Assembly (NCBI RefSeq): GCF_030758345.1
Contig: NZ_JAVAMO010000001.1
Location: 806,001-870,000, forward strand
Length of the DNA: 64,000 nt
Direction of reading: 5' to 3'
DNA from: Ruegeria discodermiae
GTDB lineage: Bacteria; Pseudomonadota; Alphaproteobacteria; Rhodobacterales; Rhodobacteraceae
Below are positions 1-8,480 of the stretch, one piece after another. The notes below the pieces were generated by a model. It did no database searches. It was not told the DNA's origin and saw only the letters and a list, made by a program, of their open reading frames with translations. Within the stretch, counting starts at the first letter, position 1. Every line of letters begins with the position of its first letter. The position numbers and the translations under genes were made by a program.

Positions 1-2260
1 CCAGTTCATTGGCCCCGAAGCCATGCCCCGCCAGCGAGGTGTGGTTGATACCGGGCGCGTTGCCGATGGTGCCGTGACCCACCGCGTAAGACACGATTTC
101 CTCGATCTGGGCGCTGGAATAACCCAGCTTTTCCAGCGAGGCGGGCACCGAGCGGTTGATGATCTTGAAATAGCCACCGCCTGCGAGCTTCTTGAACTTC
201 ACCAGCGCGAAGTCCGGCTCGATGCCCGTGGTGTCACAATCCATCACCAGACCGATGGTGCCGGTGGGCGCGATGACAGTGGCCTGCGCGTTGCGATAGC
301 CGTTCTTTTCGCCAAGGCTCAGCGCCTCGTCCCAGGCGGTCATGGCCAGTTGCACCAGACGCGGATCGGGACAGTTGTTGTGATCCATCGGCACCGGCTT
401 GACGCTCAGCTTTTCATAGCCGTTCACCGCGCCATGGGCGGCGTTGCGGTGGTTGCGGATGACGCGCAGCATATGCTCGGCATTGCGCTCATAGCCTGCA
501 AATGGCCCCAGTTCCCCGGCGATCTCGGCCGAGGTGGCATAGGCCACGCCGGTCATGATCGCGGTCAGCGAGCCACAAAGCGCCCGGCCTTCGTCGCTGT
601 CATAGGAATAGCCCATGTTCATCAGCAAACCGCCAATATTGGCATAGCCCAGACCCAGCGTGCGGAAGTCATAAGACAGCTGCGCGATTTCCTTGGACGG
701 GAACTGCGCCATGGTCACGCTGACCTCCAGCGTCAGGGTCCAAAGGCGGGTTGCGTGCATGTAGCCCTCGGCCTGGAACTCGCCATCCTTGAGGAAGGTC
801 AGCAGGTTCATCGAGGCCAGGTTGCAGGCGGTGTCGTCCAGGAACATGTATTCCGAACAGGGGTTTGAGCCGCGAATCTCACCATCTGTCGGGCAGGTAT
901 GCCAGTCATTGACGGTGTCGTGGTACTGAATGCCCGGATCGGCGCAGGCCCAGGCCGCATGACCGACCTTTTCCCACAGATCGCGCGCCTTGACGGTCTT
1001 GGCTACCTTGCCATCGACGCGGTTGATCAACTCCCAATCGGCGTCCTTTTCGACCGCGGTCAGGAAGGCGTTGGTCACCCGAATCGAGTTGTTCGAGTTC
1101 TGGCCCGAGACCGAGTTATAGGCCTCGGAGTCCCAATCCGTGTCATAGGTCGGGAATTCAATGCTGGTATGGCCCTGCTTGGCATAATCCAGCACGCGTT
1201 TGATATAGGTCTCAGGCACGGCCACGTTTTTGGCTTCGCGCACAGCGGCTTTCAGGCCGTCATTGACCTTGGGGTCATAGGCGTCGGCTTCCGCTCCGTC
1301 CCAAGCGCGGATGGCCTCGAAAATGCCGTTCAGCATCTTCTCGTGCATCTTCGATCCGGCAACGATCGAGGCCACCTTTTGCTCTTCGAGGACCTTCCAG
1401 TCGATGAACGCCTCGATATCGGGGTGATCGGCATCCACGATCACCATCTTCGCTGCCCGACGGGTTGTCCCGCCTGATTTGATCGCGCCCGCAGCACGAT
1501 CGCCGATTTTCAGAAAACCCATCAGGCCAGAGGACTTTCCGCCCCCCGACAGCGGTTCACCTTCGCCGCGCAAGTGGCTGAAATTGGTACCGGTTCCCGA
1601 GCCGTACTTGAACAACCGTGCCTCGCGCACCCAGAGATCCATGATGCCGCCGTCATTGACCAGATCGTCATCGACAGACTGGATAAAGCAGGCATGAGGC
1701 TGGGGATGCTCATAGGCCGATTTCGACTTGGTCAGCTTGCCGGTCTTGTGATCGACATAGTGATGCCCCTGCGCCGGGCCGTCGATGCCATAGGCCCAGT
1801 GCAGACCGGTGTTGAACCATTGCGGCGAGTTGGGGGCTGCGCGTTGAGTGGCGAGCATGAACCGCATTTCGTCGTAATAGGCCTGCGCGTCTTCTTCGGT
1901 CGAGAAATAGCCGCCCTTCCAGCCCCAATAGGTCCAGGCACCGGCAAGACGATCAAACACCTGCTTGGAGGAGGTCTCGCCGCCAAATTCGGCATCATCA
2001 GTAGGAACGGAGCGCCACAGGAATTCGGGCACATCCTTTTCACGGACCTTTTTCAGTGCCGAGGGGACACCGGCCTTGCGGAAATATTTCTGCGCGATCA
2101 CGTCGCTGGCGACCTGGCTCCAGGAGGACGGAATCTCGATATCGTCCAGCCGGAACACGATGGTGCCATCGGGGTTGCGGATTTCAGAGGTCGCCGACAC
2201 GAAATCCAGCTCTGCATAGGCGTCCTGTCCAGCCTTGGTAAATCTTCTCTCAATTTTCAT
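1..2260 (-). CDS. nrdJ: Adenosylcobalamin-dependent (class II) ribonucleoside-diphosphate reductase, N-terminal part
   Basis: Class II enzyme reducing ribonucleotides to deoxyribonucleotides with coenzyme B12 as radical source. Reading leftward from the ATG at 2260, about 753 codons are present and the gene runs off the left edge, so the C-terminus is missing. Visible family signatures are an early active-site Cys in PHACFIQSVDDDL (about residue 190), FKYGSGTGTNFS, the NPCSEYMFLDDTACNLASMNL region (about residue 465) with its catalytic Cys, and APTGTIGLVMDCDTTGIEPD. The start is set by the N-terminal MKIERRFTKAG, usual for this family; the Shine-Dalgarno is weak. It is transcribed alone here, from a 0.5 kb upstream region with NrdR-like boxes. 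Identity is certain; only completeness is limited. Confidence 0.95.
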   Translation of the reverse strand, partial: MKIERRFTKAGQDAYAELDFVSATSEIRNPDGTIVFRLDDIEIPSSWSQVASDVIAQKYFRKAGVPSALKKVREKDVPEFLWRSVPTDDAEFGGETSSKQVFDRLAGAWTYWGWKGGYFSTEEDAQAYYDEMRFMLATQRAAPNSPQWFNTGLHWAYGIDGPAQGHHYVDHKTGKLTKSKSAYEHPQPHACFIQSVDDDLVNDGGIMDLWVREARLFKYGSGTGTNFSHLRGEGEPLSGGGKSSGLMGFLKIGDRAAGAIKSGGTTRRAAKMVIVDADHPDIEAFIDWKVLEEQKVASIVAGSKMHEKMLNGIFEAIRAWDGAEADAYDPKVNDGLKAAVREAKNVAVPETYIKRVLDYAKQGHTSIEFPTYDTDWDSEAYNSVSGQNSNNSIRVTNAFLTAVEKDADWELINRVDGKVAKTVKARDLWEKVGHAAWACADPGIQYHDTVNDWHTCPTDGEIRGSNPCSEYMFLDDTACNLASMNLLTFLKDGEFQAEGYMHATRLWTLTLEVSVTMAQFPSKEIAQLSYDFRTLGLGYANIGGLLMNMGYSYDSDEGRALCGSLTAIMTGVAYATSAEIAGELGPFAGYERNAEHMLRVIRNHRNAAHGAVNGYEKLSVKPVPMDHNNCPDPRLVQLAMTAWDEALSLGEKNGYRNAQATVIAPTGTIGLVMDCDTTGIEPDFALVKFKKLAGGGYFKIINRSVPASLEKLGYSSAQIEEIVSYAVGHGTIGNAPGINHTSLAGHGFGANEL

Positions 2261-2294
2261 TCGGCAACCCCGGTTTATCCGCATTTCTTATGTC

Positions 2295-2330
2295 GGGTCA
2301 GCGACCCAAATCCTCCCGGTCCGAGACCGG
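2295..2330 (-). promoter_or_regulatory. Two short hairpins in the nrdJ leader
   Basis: Between the nrdJ start and its probable promoter lie two perfect inverted repeats with 3-nt loops: CCGGTC-N3-GACCGG (2316-2330) and GGGTC-N3-GACCC (2295-2307), 8 nt apart. On the nrdJ mRNA they form consecutive small stems 35-70 nt before the start codon. I see no B12-box or other cobalamin-riboswitch core. A regulatory RNA is possible but unproven. Confidence 0.35.
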
Positions 2331-2451
2331 TCGCCAAAAAACGGGACAAAGCACCCCGGCACCGCATTCCTGACGGTGCAAACGCGATCAGGTCGCGTGT
2401 TGCATGATGAATTGGTATTCTGTCCCGCCCGCTTTGCTGCCTCGGTATTCC

Positions 2452-2467
2452 CTACCATATTTAGTGG
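2452..2467. promoter_or_regulatory. NrdR-like box 1 upstream of nrdJ
   Basis: CTACCATATTTAGTGG matches the recalled NrdR-box consensus (ACACWATATWTWGTGT) at 12 of 16 positions. A leftward -10-like TAAATA overlaps it (2458-2463). A second box lies exactly 31 bp away, about three helical turns, which is the usual arrangement for this repressor of ribonucleotide reductase genes. Confidence 0.6.
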
Positions 2468-2482
2468 CTGCGCCGCTGGCCT

Positions 2483-2498
2483 ACACAACTTGGCGTAT
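2483..2498. promoter_or_regulatory. NrdR-like box 2 upstream of nrdJ
   Basis: ACACAACTTGGCGTAT matches the NrdR consensus at 10 of 16 positions and starts 31 bp from box 1. On the nrdJ strand its edge supplies a -35-like TTGTGT, 19 bp before the TAAATA in box 1, so the boxes would cover the promoter. It is weaker than box 1; the spacing is the main support. Confidence 0.5.
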
Positions 2499-2794
2499 GT
2501 AGTCATATATCGTCAACGGAATTTTTGCCCCAAAAGCCAACTATTTTCTGTTGACCGTCAGGTAAGGAATTTCCGCGTTAGGCGGGCAGACGATTCCTCC
2601 ACACCCCCAACCGCCGAACTTAACGGGGTGCGGCATAGGATTATTCCTTAAATTCCAGATCATTACCCATGAATGCGTCCCAAAGAACACAAAGATTAAC
2701 ACTTCCGTTTTTCGAAATTATCCCCATCGTAACTGTTACCATTTTGCCCTAGTCTTGGTCTCAGACCGGGACAAAACGTAAATCGGAACAGCAC

Positions 2795-3256
2795 GTGAAG
2801 CACTTCGGAATATCCGCCCTACTGATCCTGCTGGCCGCCTGCGCACCCCAAGATGTTGTGCCTGGCAAAAGCTCAGCCCGGTTCAACGAGTATCCGACAC
2901 AGCTTTTCGACATTTTCGAACTGGCTTGCGACGGGCCCGCCTATACGTTCAATCGGCCAGGAAAAGACGTCTATGAGTGCCGCGAGTTGCTGCCCCCGCC
3001 CGAGGCTGCGGCCACGATTTTGGCCTATGACGGCTATCCCGAAGACCTGCCGCAACTGGTGATCCGGTTCAGCGCCTCACAATCCGCGCCGGGATATGTG
3101 GTGGATGCGGAACTGTTTCTGAATGTGCCGCAGAAAGAGGGGCTGGCGCAGCGCGTGGTGCCCGGTGATCCGCGAATCAACCGCAAGATGTCCAGCCTGC
3201 TGCGTATGGCGGGCGGCGTCCCGATCACCCCTGATGCGCCGGCAGACCCCGGTTAA
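2795..3256 (+). CDS. Small predicted lipoprotein, function unknown
   Basis: A 153-residue protein starting at GTG. Residues 1-15 are a hydrophobic signal ending in a lipobox (LLAAC, lipidated Cys16), so it is probably anchored in an envelope membrane. The mature part contains two further Cys (in ELACDGP and YECREL) that could form a disulfide, and ends Pro/Asp-rich. I recognise no family. It is monocistronic, divergent from nrdJ and convergent with the DUF192 gene. An 11-bp palindrome (GGTCTCAGACC, 2757-2767) lies about 30 bp upstream and could be an operator. The 155 bp after it hold nothing I can name. Confidence 0.7.
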   Translation: MKHFGISALLILLAACAPQDVVPGKSSARFNEYPTQLFDIFELACDGPAYTFNRPGKDVYECRELLPPPEAAATILAYDGYPEDLPQLVIRFSASQSAPGYVVDAELFLNVPQKEGLAQRVVPGDPRINRKMSSLLRMAGGVPITPDAPADPG

Positions 3257-3411
3257 CGCATCCTGCTCTTGGTGTGGCATGCGCGACGCGCTGCTCATCT
3301 GTCTTTAGGCGTAGTTTGCTCTGGAACCCCATTGATTGCGTGCGAGGCTCACAGTTGAGGCACTTCGGGCGTCAGGCAGGAAGCAGGCGTTCAGGTTTGG
3401 GGAGAAACACC

Positions 3412-3888
3412 CTAGCAGGACCAGGCGGCCGGACCATCGGAAAAAACCTCGTGCCGCAGCACGCTTCCCGGCGCGATTCCATATTTCCTCGCCAGCCCAC
3501 CATTGATTTCCAACACGGAAAACACACCTGTGCCGCCATCTATCGCTGTCAGATCGCCGGGAATCGCCTGATGATGCACATGGGTCACGGTTCCGGTGGC
3601 ATCGACAAAGATCATGTCGAGCGGGATCAGCGTATTCTTCATCCAGAAGGAGGCCCGCTGAGGCTGCTCATAGACAAAGAGCATCCCGGCGCGCGGCGGC
3701 AGGCTTTCGCGGAACATCAACCCGCGCGAGCGTTCCTGCGGGGTGTCGGCGAGTTCAACCTGAAACCGCAGTTCCGAGCCGTCGCTACGCAGCTGAACCA
3801 CATCCTCCCGGCAGGCTTCCGCCCAAGCCGAAAACCCCGAGATCATCATGAGGGATAGGGATGCAAGCAGCGCCTTGAGCGGGGTCAC
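3412..3888 (-). CDS. DUF192 family secreted protein
   Basis: A 158-residue protein of the DUF192/COG1430 family. Residues 1-23 form a signal peptide ending AWA, so the mature protein is periplasmic. The family signatures are clear: RSRGLMFRESLPPRAGMLFVY and FWMKNTLIPLDMIFVD, followed by the VLEINGG segment. Its biochemical role is not established. The ATG overlaps the stop of the upstream cold-shock gene by 4 bp (ATGA), so the two are translationally coupled. I recall this pairing as common in Rhodobacteraceae. Confidence 0.88.
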   Translation of the reverse strand: MTPLKALLASLSLMMISGFSAWAEACREDVVQLRSDGSELRFQVELADTPQERSRGLMFRESLPPRAGMLFVYEQPQRASFWMKNTLIPLDMIFVDATGTVTHVHHQAIPGDLTAIDGGTGVFSVLEINGGLARKYGIAPGSVLRHEVFSDGPAAWSC

Positions 3889-4403
3889 TGGCCACCCTTG
3901 GTGGAAATCGCGGTTTCCCAGGCCAGCACCTCAGCCGCCATGCGGCCCCGCTTGCCGTCGATCACCCGCATGGCGATCGCCTCTCCTGGTTGCAGGTCGG
4001 CAAGGCCCGACTGGCGCAGCACTTCAATATGCAGGAATACATCCTCGCCCCGACCGAAGATATTGGCAAAGCCAAACCCCTTGCCCTTGTCGAACCATTT
4101 CACCCGCGCGGGCTCCATCGGTGTTTCCTGAATGATGCCGGTATCGAGATGCTCGAAATCCGACAGCACCAGCGTGTCATCCCGTTCGGGTGGCGCGATG
4201 GAAAGCACCTCAACCGCCTGAACGCCGCGGTCGGTGCGATGAGTCATGATCTCGATCGCCGCGCCGTCAGCGACAGAGCTTTGCCCGAAATTCCGCAGCA
4301 CATTCACGTGCAGCAGAATATCCGGCCCACCTGAGTCAGAGACGACGAACCCATATCCCTTGGCCGGGTCGAACCACTTCACCCGACCACGTATGTGGGA
4401 CAT
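3885..4403 (-). CDS. Double cold-shock-domain protein
   Basis: Two cold-shock domains joined by an acidic linker. The first begins RGRVKWFDPAKGYGFVV with DILLHVNVLR, the second ARVKWFDKGKGFGFANIFG with EDVFLHIEVLR. Both keep RNP1-like (KGYGFV, KGFGFA) and RNP2-like (ILLHV, VFLHI) nucleic-acid-binding motifs, so it should bind single-stranded RNA or DNA as a chaperone or antiterminator. I chose the ATG at 4403 (172 aa), preceded by an AGGCGGG stretch. The ATG at 4436 adds 11 residues but has no Shine-Dalgarno and abuts a CtrA-like motif; it remains a valid alternative. It follows pdxH on the same strand and overlaps the DUF192 start by 4 bp. Confidence 0.88.
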   Translation of the reverse strand: MSHIRGRVKWFDPAKGYGFVVSDSGGPDILLHVNVLRNFGQSSVADGAAIEIMTHRTDRGVQAVEVLSIAPPERDDTLVLSDFEHLDTGIIQETPMEPARVKWFDKGKGFGFANIFGRGEDVFLHIEVLRQSGLADLQPGEAIAMRVIDGKRGRMAAEVLAWETAISTKGGQ

Positions 4404-4437
4404 CCCGCCTAGATCTTCTGCCACAGAGCGTTCCATA

Positions 4438-4465
4438 GTTAAGAGAGAATTAACATTCGTGTTAA
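4438..4465. promoter_or_regulatory. CtrA-type motif with mutually exclusive inverted repeats before the cold-shock gene
   Basis: TTAA-N7-TTAAC (4439-4454) matches the recalled consensus of the alphaproteobacterial cell-cycle regulator CtrA. The same bases make an inverted repeat GTTAA-N7-TTAAC (4438-4454). The shared TTAAC arm also takes part in a second repeat, TTAACA-TTCG-TGTTAA (4450-4465), so the two folds exclude each other. On the gene strand TTAACA (4465-4460) is also a fair -35 element. Confidence 0.45.
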
Positions 4466-4546
4466 GATTTGCAGGATTCTACCCTCCGGATTCAAGTTAA
4501 AAAACAAAAGAGCGTACATATTTGTGCATTTACCGTCATATTCGTC

Positions 4547-5152
4547 TCATGGGTTGAGCCGTTCTATCTTCCAATCTTTGTCCGTGCCTTCGCGCCGCCA
4601 GACAAACCTGTCATGCAGACGAAACGCGCCATCGGCCCAAAACTCTATCTGGCTGGGAATGATCCGGTAGCCCCCCCAGAACGGTGGTCGCGGCGGGTTC
4701 GGACCCAGCCTTGCCGTCACTTTTGCCACCTCGGCCATCAATGCCGCGCGACTTTCAAGTGGCTGCGACTGCCGTGATGCCCAGGCCCCCAATCGGCTTT
4801 TGAGCGATCGCGACGCATAGTATTCATCCGCAAGCGGCCCATCCTCGCGGCTGACTGCCCCCCGCACACGGATCTGCCGCCGCAGCGATTTCCAGTGTAG
4901 CACAAAGGCGGCCTTGCCTGCACCGTCAAGTTCGTGGGCCTTGGCGCTCCCGTAGTTGGTGTAAAAGACAAAAGCCGCTGGCTCGATCTCTTTCAGCAGA
5001 ACCATGCGCACATCAGGCAGCCCGTCTGAATCAACCGTAGCGAGTGCGATGGCATTTGCATCATTTGGTTCTGAGGTTTCGGCCTCGGCCAGCCACTGGC
5101 GCGCAAGCGCAAAGGGATCTTCCCCCGCAAAAATGCTGCCCCGCTCACTCAT
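4547..5152 (-). CDS. pdxH: Pyridoxamine 5'-phosphate oxidase
   Basis: FMN enzyme oxidising pyridoxamine or pyridoxine 5'-phosphate to pyridoxal phosphate, the last step of B6 synthesis and salvage. The 201-residue protein has the family's FMN-binding region ([24 protein letters not shown], cut here to name the area) and the C-terminal block [20 protein letters not shown] followed by RLHDR and the terminal RLNP. I start at 5152, behind a good GGAG; an in-frame upstream start at 5233 adds 27 residues that do not look like the family. It is divergent from fabI across 131 bp. The PLP it makes serves several enzymes in the window. Confidence 0.93.
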   Translation of the reverse strand: MSERGSIFAGEDPFALARQWLAEAETSEPNDANAIALATVDSDGLPDVRMVLLKEIEPAAFVFYTNYGSAKAHELDGAGKAAFVLHWKSLRRQIRVRGAVSREDGPLADEYYASRSLKSRLGAWASRQSQPLESRAALMAEVAKVTARLGPNPPRPPFWGGYRIIPSQIEFWADGAFRLHDRFVWRREGTDKDWKIERLNP

Positions 5153-5283
5153 TGTCTTCTCCGATACGATCCCGTTTTGAACCCTAAGCGCAGTTGTGCC
5201 TATCAGCAAGCACGCGTCGCACTTGATGCCCAAAGGTCAATGGCCTAAACCACAAGGTCATAACGACAGGCGGAGAACCGAAC

Positions 5284-6090
5284 ATGTCAAATCAGTTGAT
5301 GGCCGGAAAACGCGGCCTCATCATGGGACTGGCGAATGACAAATCCATAGCATGGGGCATTGCACGCGCGCTGTCCGAGGCAGGCGCAGAATTGGCTTTT
5401 TCCTATCAGGGCGATGCGCTGAAAAAGCGAGTCGATCCGCTCGCCGCGCAATTGGGCAGTGACATCGTTCTGCCCTGCGATGTCGGCGACGAAAGCTCGA
5501 TAGACGCGCTGTTTGACGCGCTGTCAGAGCGCTGGGGCAAGCTTGACTTTGTTGTTCATGCGATTGGTTTTTCTGACAAAAACGAGCTGCGCGGTCGCTA
5601 CGTCGATACCAGCCGGGCGAATTTCAAACTGACCATGGATATCTCGGTCTATTCTTTCACCGCTGTGATGCAGCGCGCCGAGAAACTGATGACCGATGGC
5701 GGCAGCGCCGTCACCCTCACCTATTACGGCGCCGAGCAGGTGATGCCGCATTATAATGTGATGGGTGTGGCCAAGGCCGCGCTTGAGGCGTCGGTGAAGT
5801 ATCTTTCCGAAGATCTGGGCAAGGACAATATCCGCGTCAACTCGATCTCGGCGGGACCGATCAAGACACTGGCGGCCAGCGGTATCGGTGATTTCCGTTA
5901 CATCATGAAATGGAATGAGCACAACTCGCCCCTGCGCCGCAATGTCAGCATCGATGATGTCGGCAATTCCGCGCTCTACCTGCTCAGCGATCTGAGCTCG
6001 GGCGTGACAGGAGAGAACCTGCATGTGGATGCGGGCTATCACGTGGTCGGCATGAAGGCGGTCGACGCGCCGGATATCGAAAAGAGCTGA
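5284..6090 (+). CDS. fabI: Enoyl-[acyl-carrier-protein] reductase (NADH), FabI type
   Basis: Short-chain dehydrogenase performing the last reduction of each fatty-acid elongation cycle in the cytoplasm. The 268-residue protein has the FabI-type cofactor motif GLANDKSIAWGIA near the N-terminus and the catalytic Tyr157-x6-Lys164 pair (YNVMGVAK), the spacing that marks FabI. Further signatures are RVNSISAGPIKTLAASGI and the C-terminal GVTGENLHVDAGYH. A GGAGAA site lies 7 nt before ATG. It begins a rightward run with a LysE-type exporter, gpt and an aminotransferase. Confidence 0.95.
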   Translation: MSNQLMAGKRGLIMGLANDKSIAWGIARALSEAGAELAFSYQGDALKKRVDPLAAQLGSDIVLPCDVGDESSIDALFDALSERWGKLDFVVHAIGFSDKNELRGRYVDTSRANFKLTMDISVYSFTAVMQRAEKLMTDGGSAVTLTYYGAEQVMPHYNVMGVAKAALEASVKYLSEDLGKDNIRVNSISAGPIKTLAASGIGDFRYIMKWNEHNSPLRRNVSIDDVGNSALYLLSDLSSGVTGENLHVDAGYHVVGMKAVDAPDIEKS

Positions 6091-6096
6091 CCCGGA

Positions 6097-6699
6097 ATGG
6101 GCTGGGAACATCTGGTTGCCTTCAACCTGACGCTGCTGGCGGCTATCCTCAGCCCCGGACCGGCCATGCTGTATTTCGTGCGCCAGACCCTTAGCCAGGG
6201 GCGGCGCACAGGAATCTATGCGGTTCTGGGGCTGGGCAGCATGGCGGTCTGCTGGACCATAACGGCGCTCTTGGGGCTGGATGCGGTGTTCCGTCTCTTT
6301 CCTTGGGCTTATGCGATTTTCAAGGCCGCCGGTGCGCTCTACCTGATCTATCTCGCCTGCAAGACATGGCGCGCGGCGCGCGATCCGCTGGGGGAGATGC
6401 AAGTTGCCCCTGCCCGCGCCTTTCTGGGCGGCGTTCTGGTCAATCTGGCCAATCCGAAATCCATACTCTTTGCCGCCGCGCTGCTGGTGGTGATCTTTCC
6501 GCCCGGCCTGACGCTGGCTGACAAGGCGGTGATCGTGCTCAATCACCTGATGGTCGAGTGGCTGGTGGGCGGCGTTCTGGTCCTGCTGCTCTCGACAGGG
6601 CGGGCCCGTCAGGGCTATCTGCGCGCAAAACCAATGCTGGACCGGATCGCGGCGGGAATCATGGGCCTTCTCGGCCTGCGTCTGCTGCTCAGCCGCTAA
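6097..6699 (+). CDS. LysE/RhtB family amino-acid exporter
   Basis: A 200-residue inner-membrane protein with about six hydrophobic segments. The N-terminus (FNLTLLAAILSPGPAMLYFV) has the SPGP motif typical of LysE/RhtB exporters, and FLGGVLVNLANPKSILF is the second family signature. Such proteins export small amino acids or homoserine lactones; the substrate cannot be read from sequence. It starts 6 bp after the fabI stop with only a weak ribosome site, so it is probably translated in concert with fabI. Confidence 0.88.
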   Translation: MGWEHLVAFNLTLLAAILSPGPAMLYFVRQTLSQGRRTGIYAVLGLGSMAVCWTITALLGLDAVFRLFPWAYAIFKAAGALYLIYLACKTWRAARDPLGEMQVAPARAFLGGVLVNLANPKSILFAAALLVVIFPPGLTLADKAVIVLNHLMVEWLVGGVLVLLLSTGRARQGYLRAKPMLDRIAAGIMGLLGLRLLLSR

Positions 6700-6714
6700 T
6701 ATGAGGAACATCCG

Positions 6715-7218
6715 ATGACCGACCGCCTGCCCCATGAAAAAGGCTTTCACATCAGCTGGGATCAGATTCACCGCGACGCGCGGGCGCTGGCCTGGCGGCT
6801 GGATGGGCAAGGCCCCGATGATGGCGGCTGGCGCGCGGTGGTGGCGATCACCCGTGGTGGCATGGCCCCGGCGATGATCGTCAGCCGCGAACTGGACATT
6901 CGCACCGTCGACACGATCAGCGTCCACTCCTACCACCATCAGGATCAGGGCGAGGCGGAAGTGTTGAAGTCCCCCGACAAGGATCTGATGGGCGATGGTG
7001 AGGGCATCCTGATCATTGACGATCTGGTCGATAGCGGCAAGACCCTGGAACTGGTGCGCACGCTCTATCCCAAGGCGCATTTTGCCACCGTCTATGCCAA
7101 GCCGCAGGGCCGCCCGACCGTGGACACGTTCATCACCGAGGTCAGCCAGGACACCTGGATATTCTTCCCATGGGATATGGCCCTGCAATATGTCGAGCCC
7201 TATCGCGGCACAGATTGA
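6715..7218 (+). CDS. gpt: Xanthine(-guanine) phosphoribosyltransferase
   Basis: Purine salvage enzyme transferring phosphoribose from PRPP to xanthine or guanine. The 167-residue protein carries the PRPP loop [15 protein letters not shown], the N-terminal [11 protein letters not shown] block, and the Gpt C-terminal signature [13 protein letters not shown], which separates it from hypoxanthine enzymes. A GAGGA site sits upstream of the ATG. It is the third gene of the fabI run, 15 bp after the LysE gene and 8 bp before the aminotransferase. Confidence 0.9.
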   Translation: MTDRLPHEKGFHISWDQIHRDARALAWRLDGQGPDDGGWRAVVAITRGGMAPAMIVSRELDIRTVDTISVHSYHHQDQGEAEVLKSPDKDLMGDGEGILIIDDLVDSGKTLELVRTLYPKAHFATVYAKPQGRPTVDTFITEVSQDTWIFFPWDMALQYVEPYRGTD

Positions 7219-7226
7219 GCATCCCC

Positions 7227-8402
7227 ATGACCCAGACCCGCACCGCCACGACCTTTGCGCCCCCTGTAATGGAGGCGCGGCGCTGGCTCGAAGGCGTTGA
7301 GTTTCCGCCGGAACGCCCCTTGATCAATGTCAGTCAGGCCGCGCCAGTTGATCCGCCGCCCGAAGCCTTGCGCAAGGCGATTGCGGAATTTACCGTCACC
7401 GAGGACGCGGCGCATCTCTACGGACCCGTACTGGGCAACCCGGCGTTGCGGGCGGCACTGGCCCGCGAGATTTCGGAGCATTACGACGGGCAGGTCGGTG
7501 CAGAACAAGTAGCTATCACCTCGGGCTGCAATCAGGCCTTTGCCGCCAGCATCGCCGCGATCACAGGCGAAGGGGATGAGGTCATCCTGCCAACGCCATG
7601 GTATTTTAACCACAAAATGTGGCTGGACATGGCGGGTGTAACGGCGGTGCCGCTGGCCACTGGCGACGGGTTGCTGCCAGACCCGGATGCGGCCCGCGCC
7701 TTGATCACTGATAAGACTCGCGCCATCGCGCTGGTCACCCCGAACAACCCCGGCGGTGCGGAATACCCCGCCGATCTGGTCCGCGCCTTCTATGATCTCG
7801 CCGCAGAGACAGGCCTGCGCCTGCTGGTTGACGAGACCTATCGTGACTTTGACAGCCGCGACGGCGCGCCGCACGGGTTGATGGGACTGCCCGAATGGGA
7901 CGAGACGCTGGTGCATCTCTATTCCTTTTCGAAAGCCTACCGCCTGACCGGGCACCGCGTCGGCGCGCTGGCAAGTAGCCCGGCGCTGCTGGCTGAGATT
8001 GAGAAATTTCTGGACACGGTCGCCATCTGCCCCGGTCAGATCGGGCAATATGCGGCGCTCTGGGGGATGCAGAACCTGCGGCAATGGCTGGCGGGTGAGC
8101 GGCATGAAATCCTCGACCGCCGCGCCGCGATCACCGAAAATCTGCCCCGGCTTGAAGAACGCGGCTGGCGGCTGCTGGGGCTGGGGGCCTATTTCGCCTA
8201 TTTCGAGCACCCGTTTGACATCCCATCGGACGAACTCGCACCGCGCCTTGTTAAAGAGTCAGGCATTCTGCTGCTGCCCGGCACCATGTTCATGCCCGAG
8301 GGCGACCCGGCGGGCCTCAAGCAGCTGCGCATCGCTTTCGCCAATCTCGATCGCGCAGGCATCGGGAAACTCTTCGACCGGTTGGCGAATCTGCCCTTCT
8401 GA
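7227..8402 (+). CDS. Class I/II PLP-dependent aminotransferase
   Basis: A 391-residue fold-type-I aminotransferase of the aspartate-aminotransferase superfamily. The PLP Lys is in YSFSKAYRLTGHRVGA (about residue 236). TPNNPGG carries the Asn of the PLP site, the DETYRDF stretch the PLP-pyridine Asp, and the C-terminal LRIAFANLD the carboxylate-binding Arg. Donor and acceptor cannot be assigned. I start at ATG 7227, which gives the natural N-terminus MTQTRTATTFAPP; an upstream in-frame GTG-type start would run into gpt. Confidence 0.88.
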   Translation: MTQTRTATTFAPPVMEARRWLEGVEFPPERPLINVSQAAPVDPPPEALRKAIAEFTVTEDAAHLYGPVLGNPALRAALAREISEHYDGQVGAEQVAITSGCNQAFAASIAAITGEGDEVILPTPWYFNHKMWLDMAGVTAVPLATGDGLLPDPDAARALITDKTRAIALVTPNNPGGAEYPADLVRAFYDLAAETGLRLLVDETYRDFDSRDGAPHGLMGLPEWDETLVHLYSFSKAYRLTGHRVGALASSPALLAEIEKFLDTVAICPGQIGQYAALWGMQNLRQWLAGERHEILDRRAAITENLPRLEERGWRLLGLGAYFAYFEHPFDIPSDELAPRLVKESGILLLPGTMFMPEGDPAGLKQLRIAFANLDRAGIGKLFDRLANLPF

Positions 8403-8480
8403 ACTTGCCCCCCGCCAGCGCCCGTCGTAGACAGTGCGGCAAGTCAAAATTCCGGTCTGAACCGGAGGTGAGGGAGCGCC

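Noticed and set aside
2261-2794. Cobalamin riboswitch before nrdJ
   Set aside because: I looked for a B12 box and the conserved core on the gene strand and found neither. Only small hairpins are present.
5524-7188. 554-codon open frame on the minus strand
   Set aside because: Antisense to fabI, the LysE gene and gpt, all with clear family motifs and ribosome sites. The translation is His/Gln/Arg-rich, a typical shadow in high-GC DNA.
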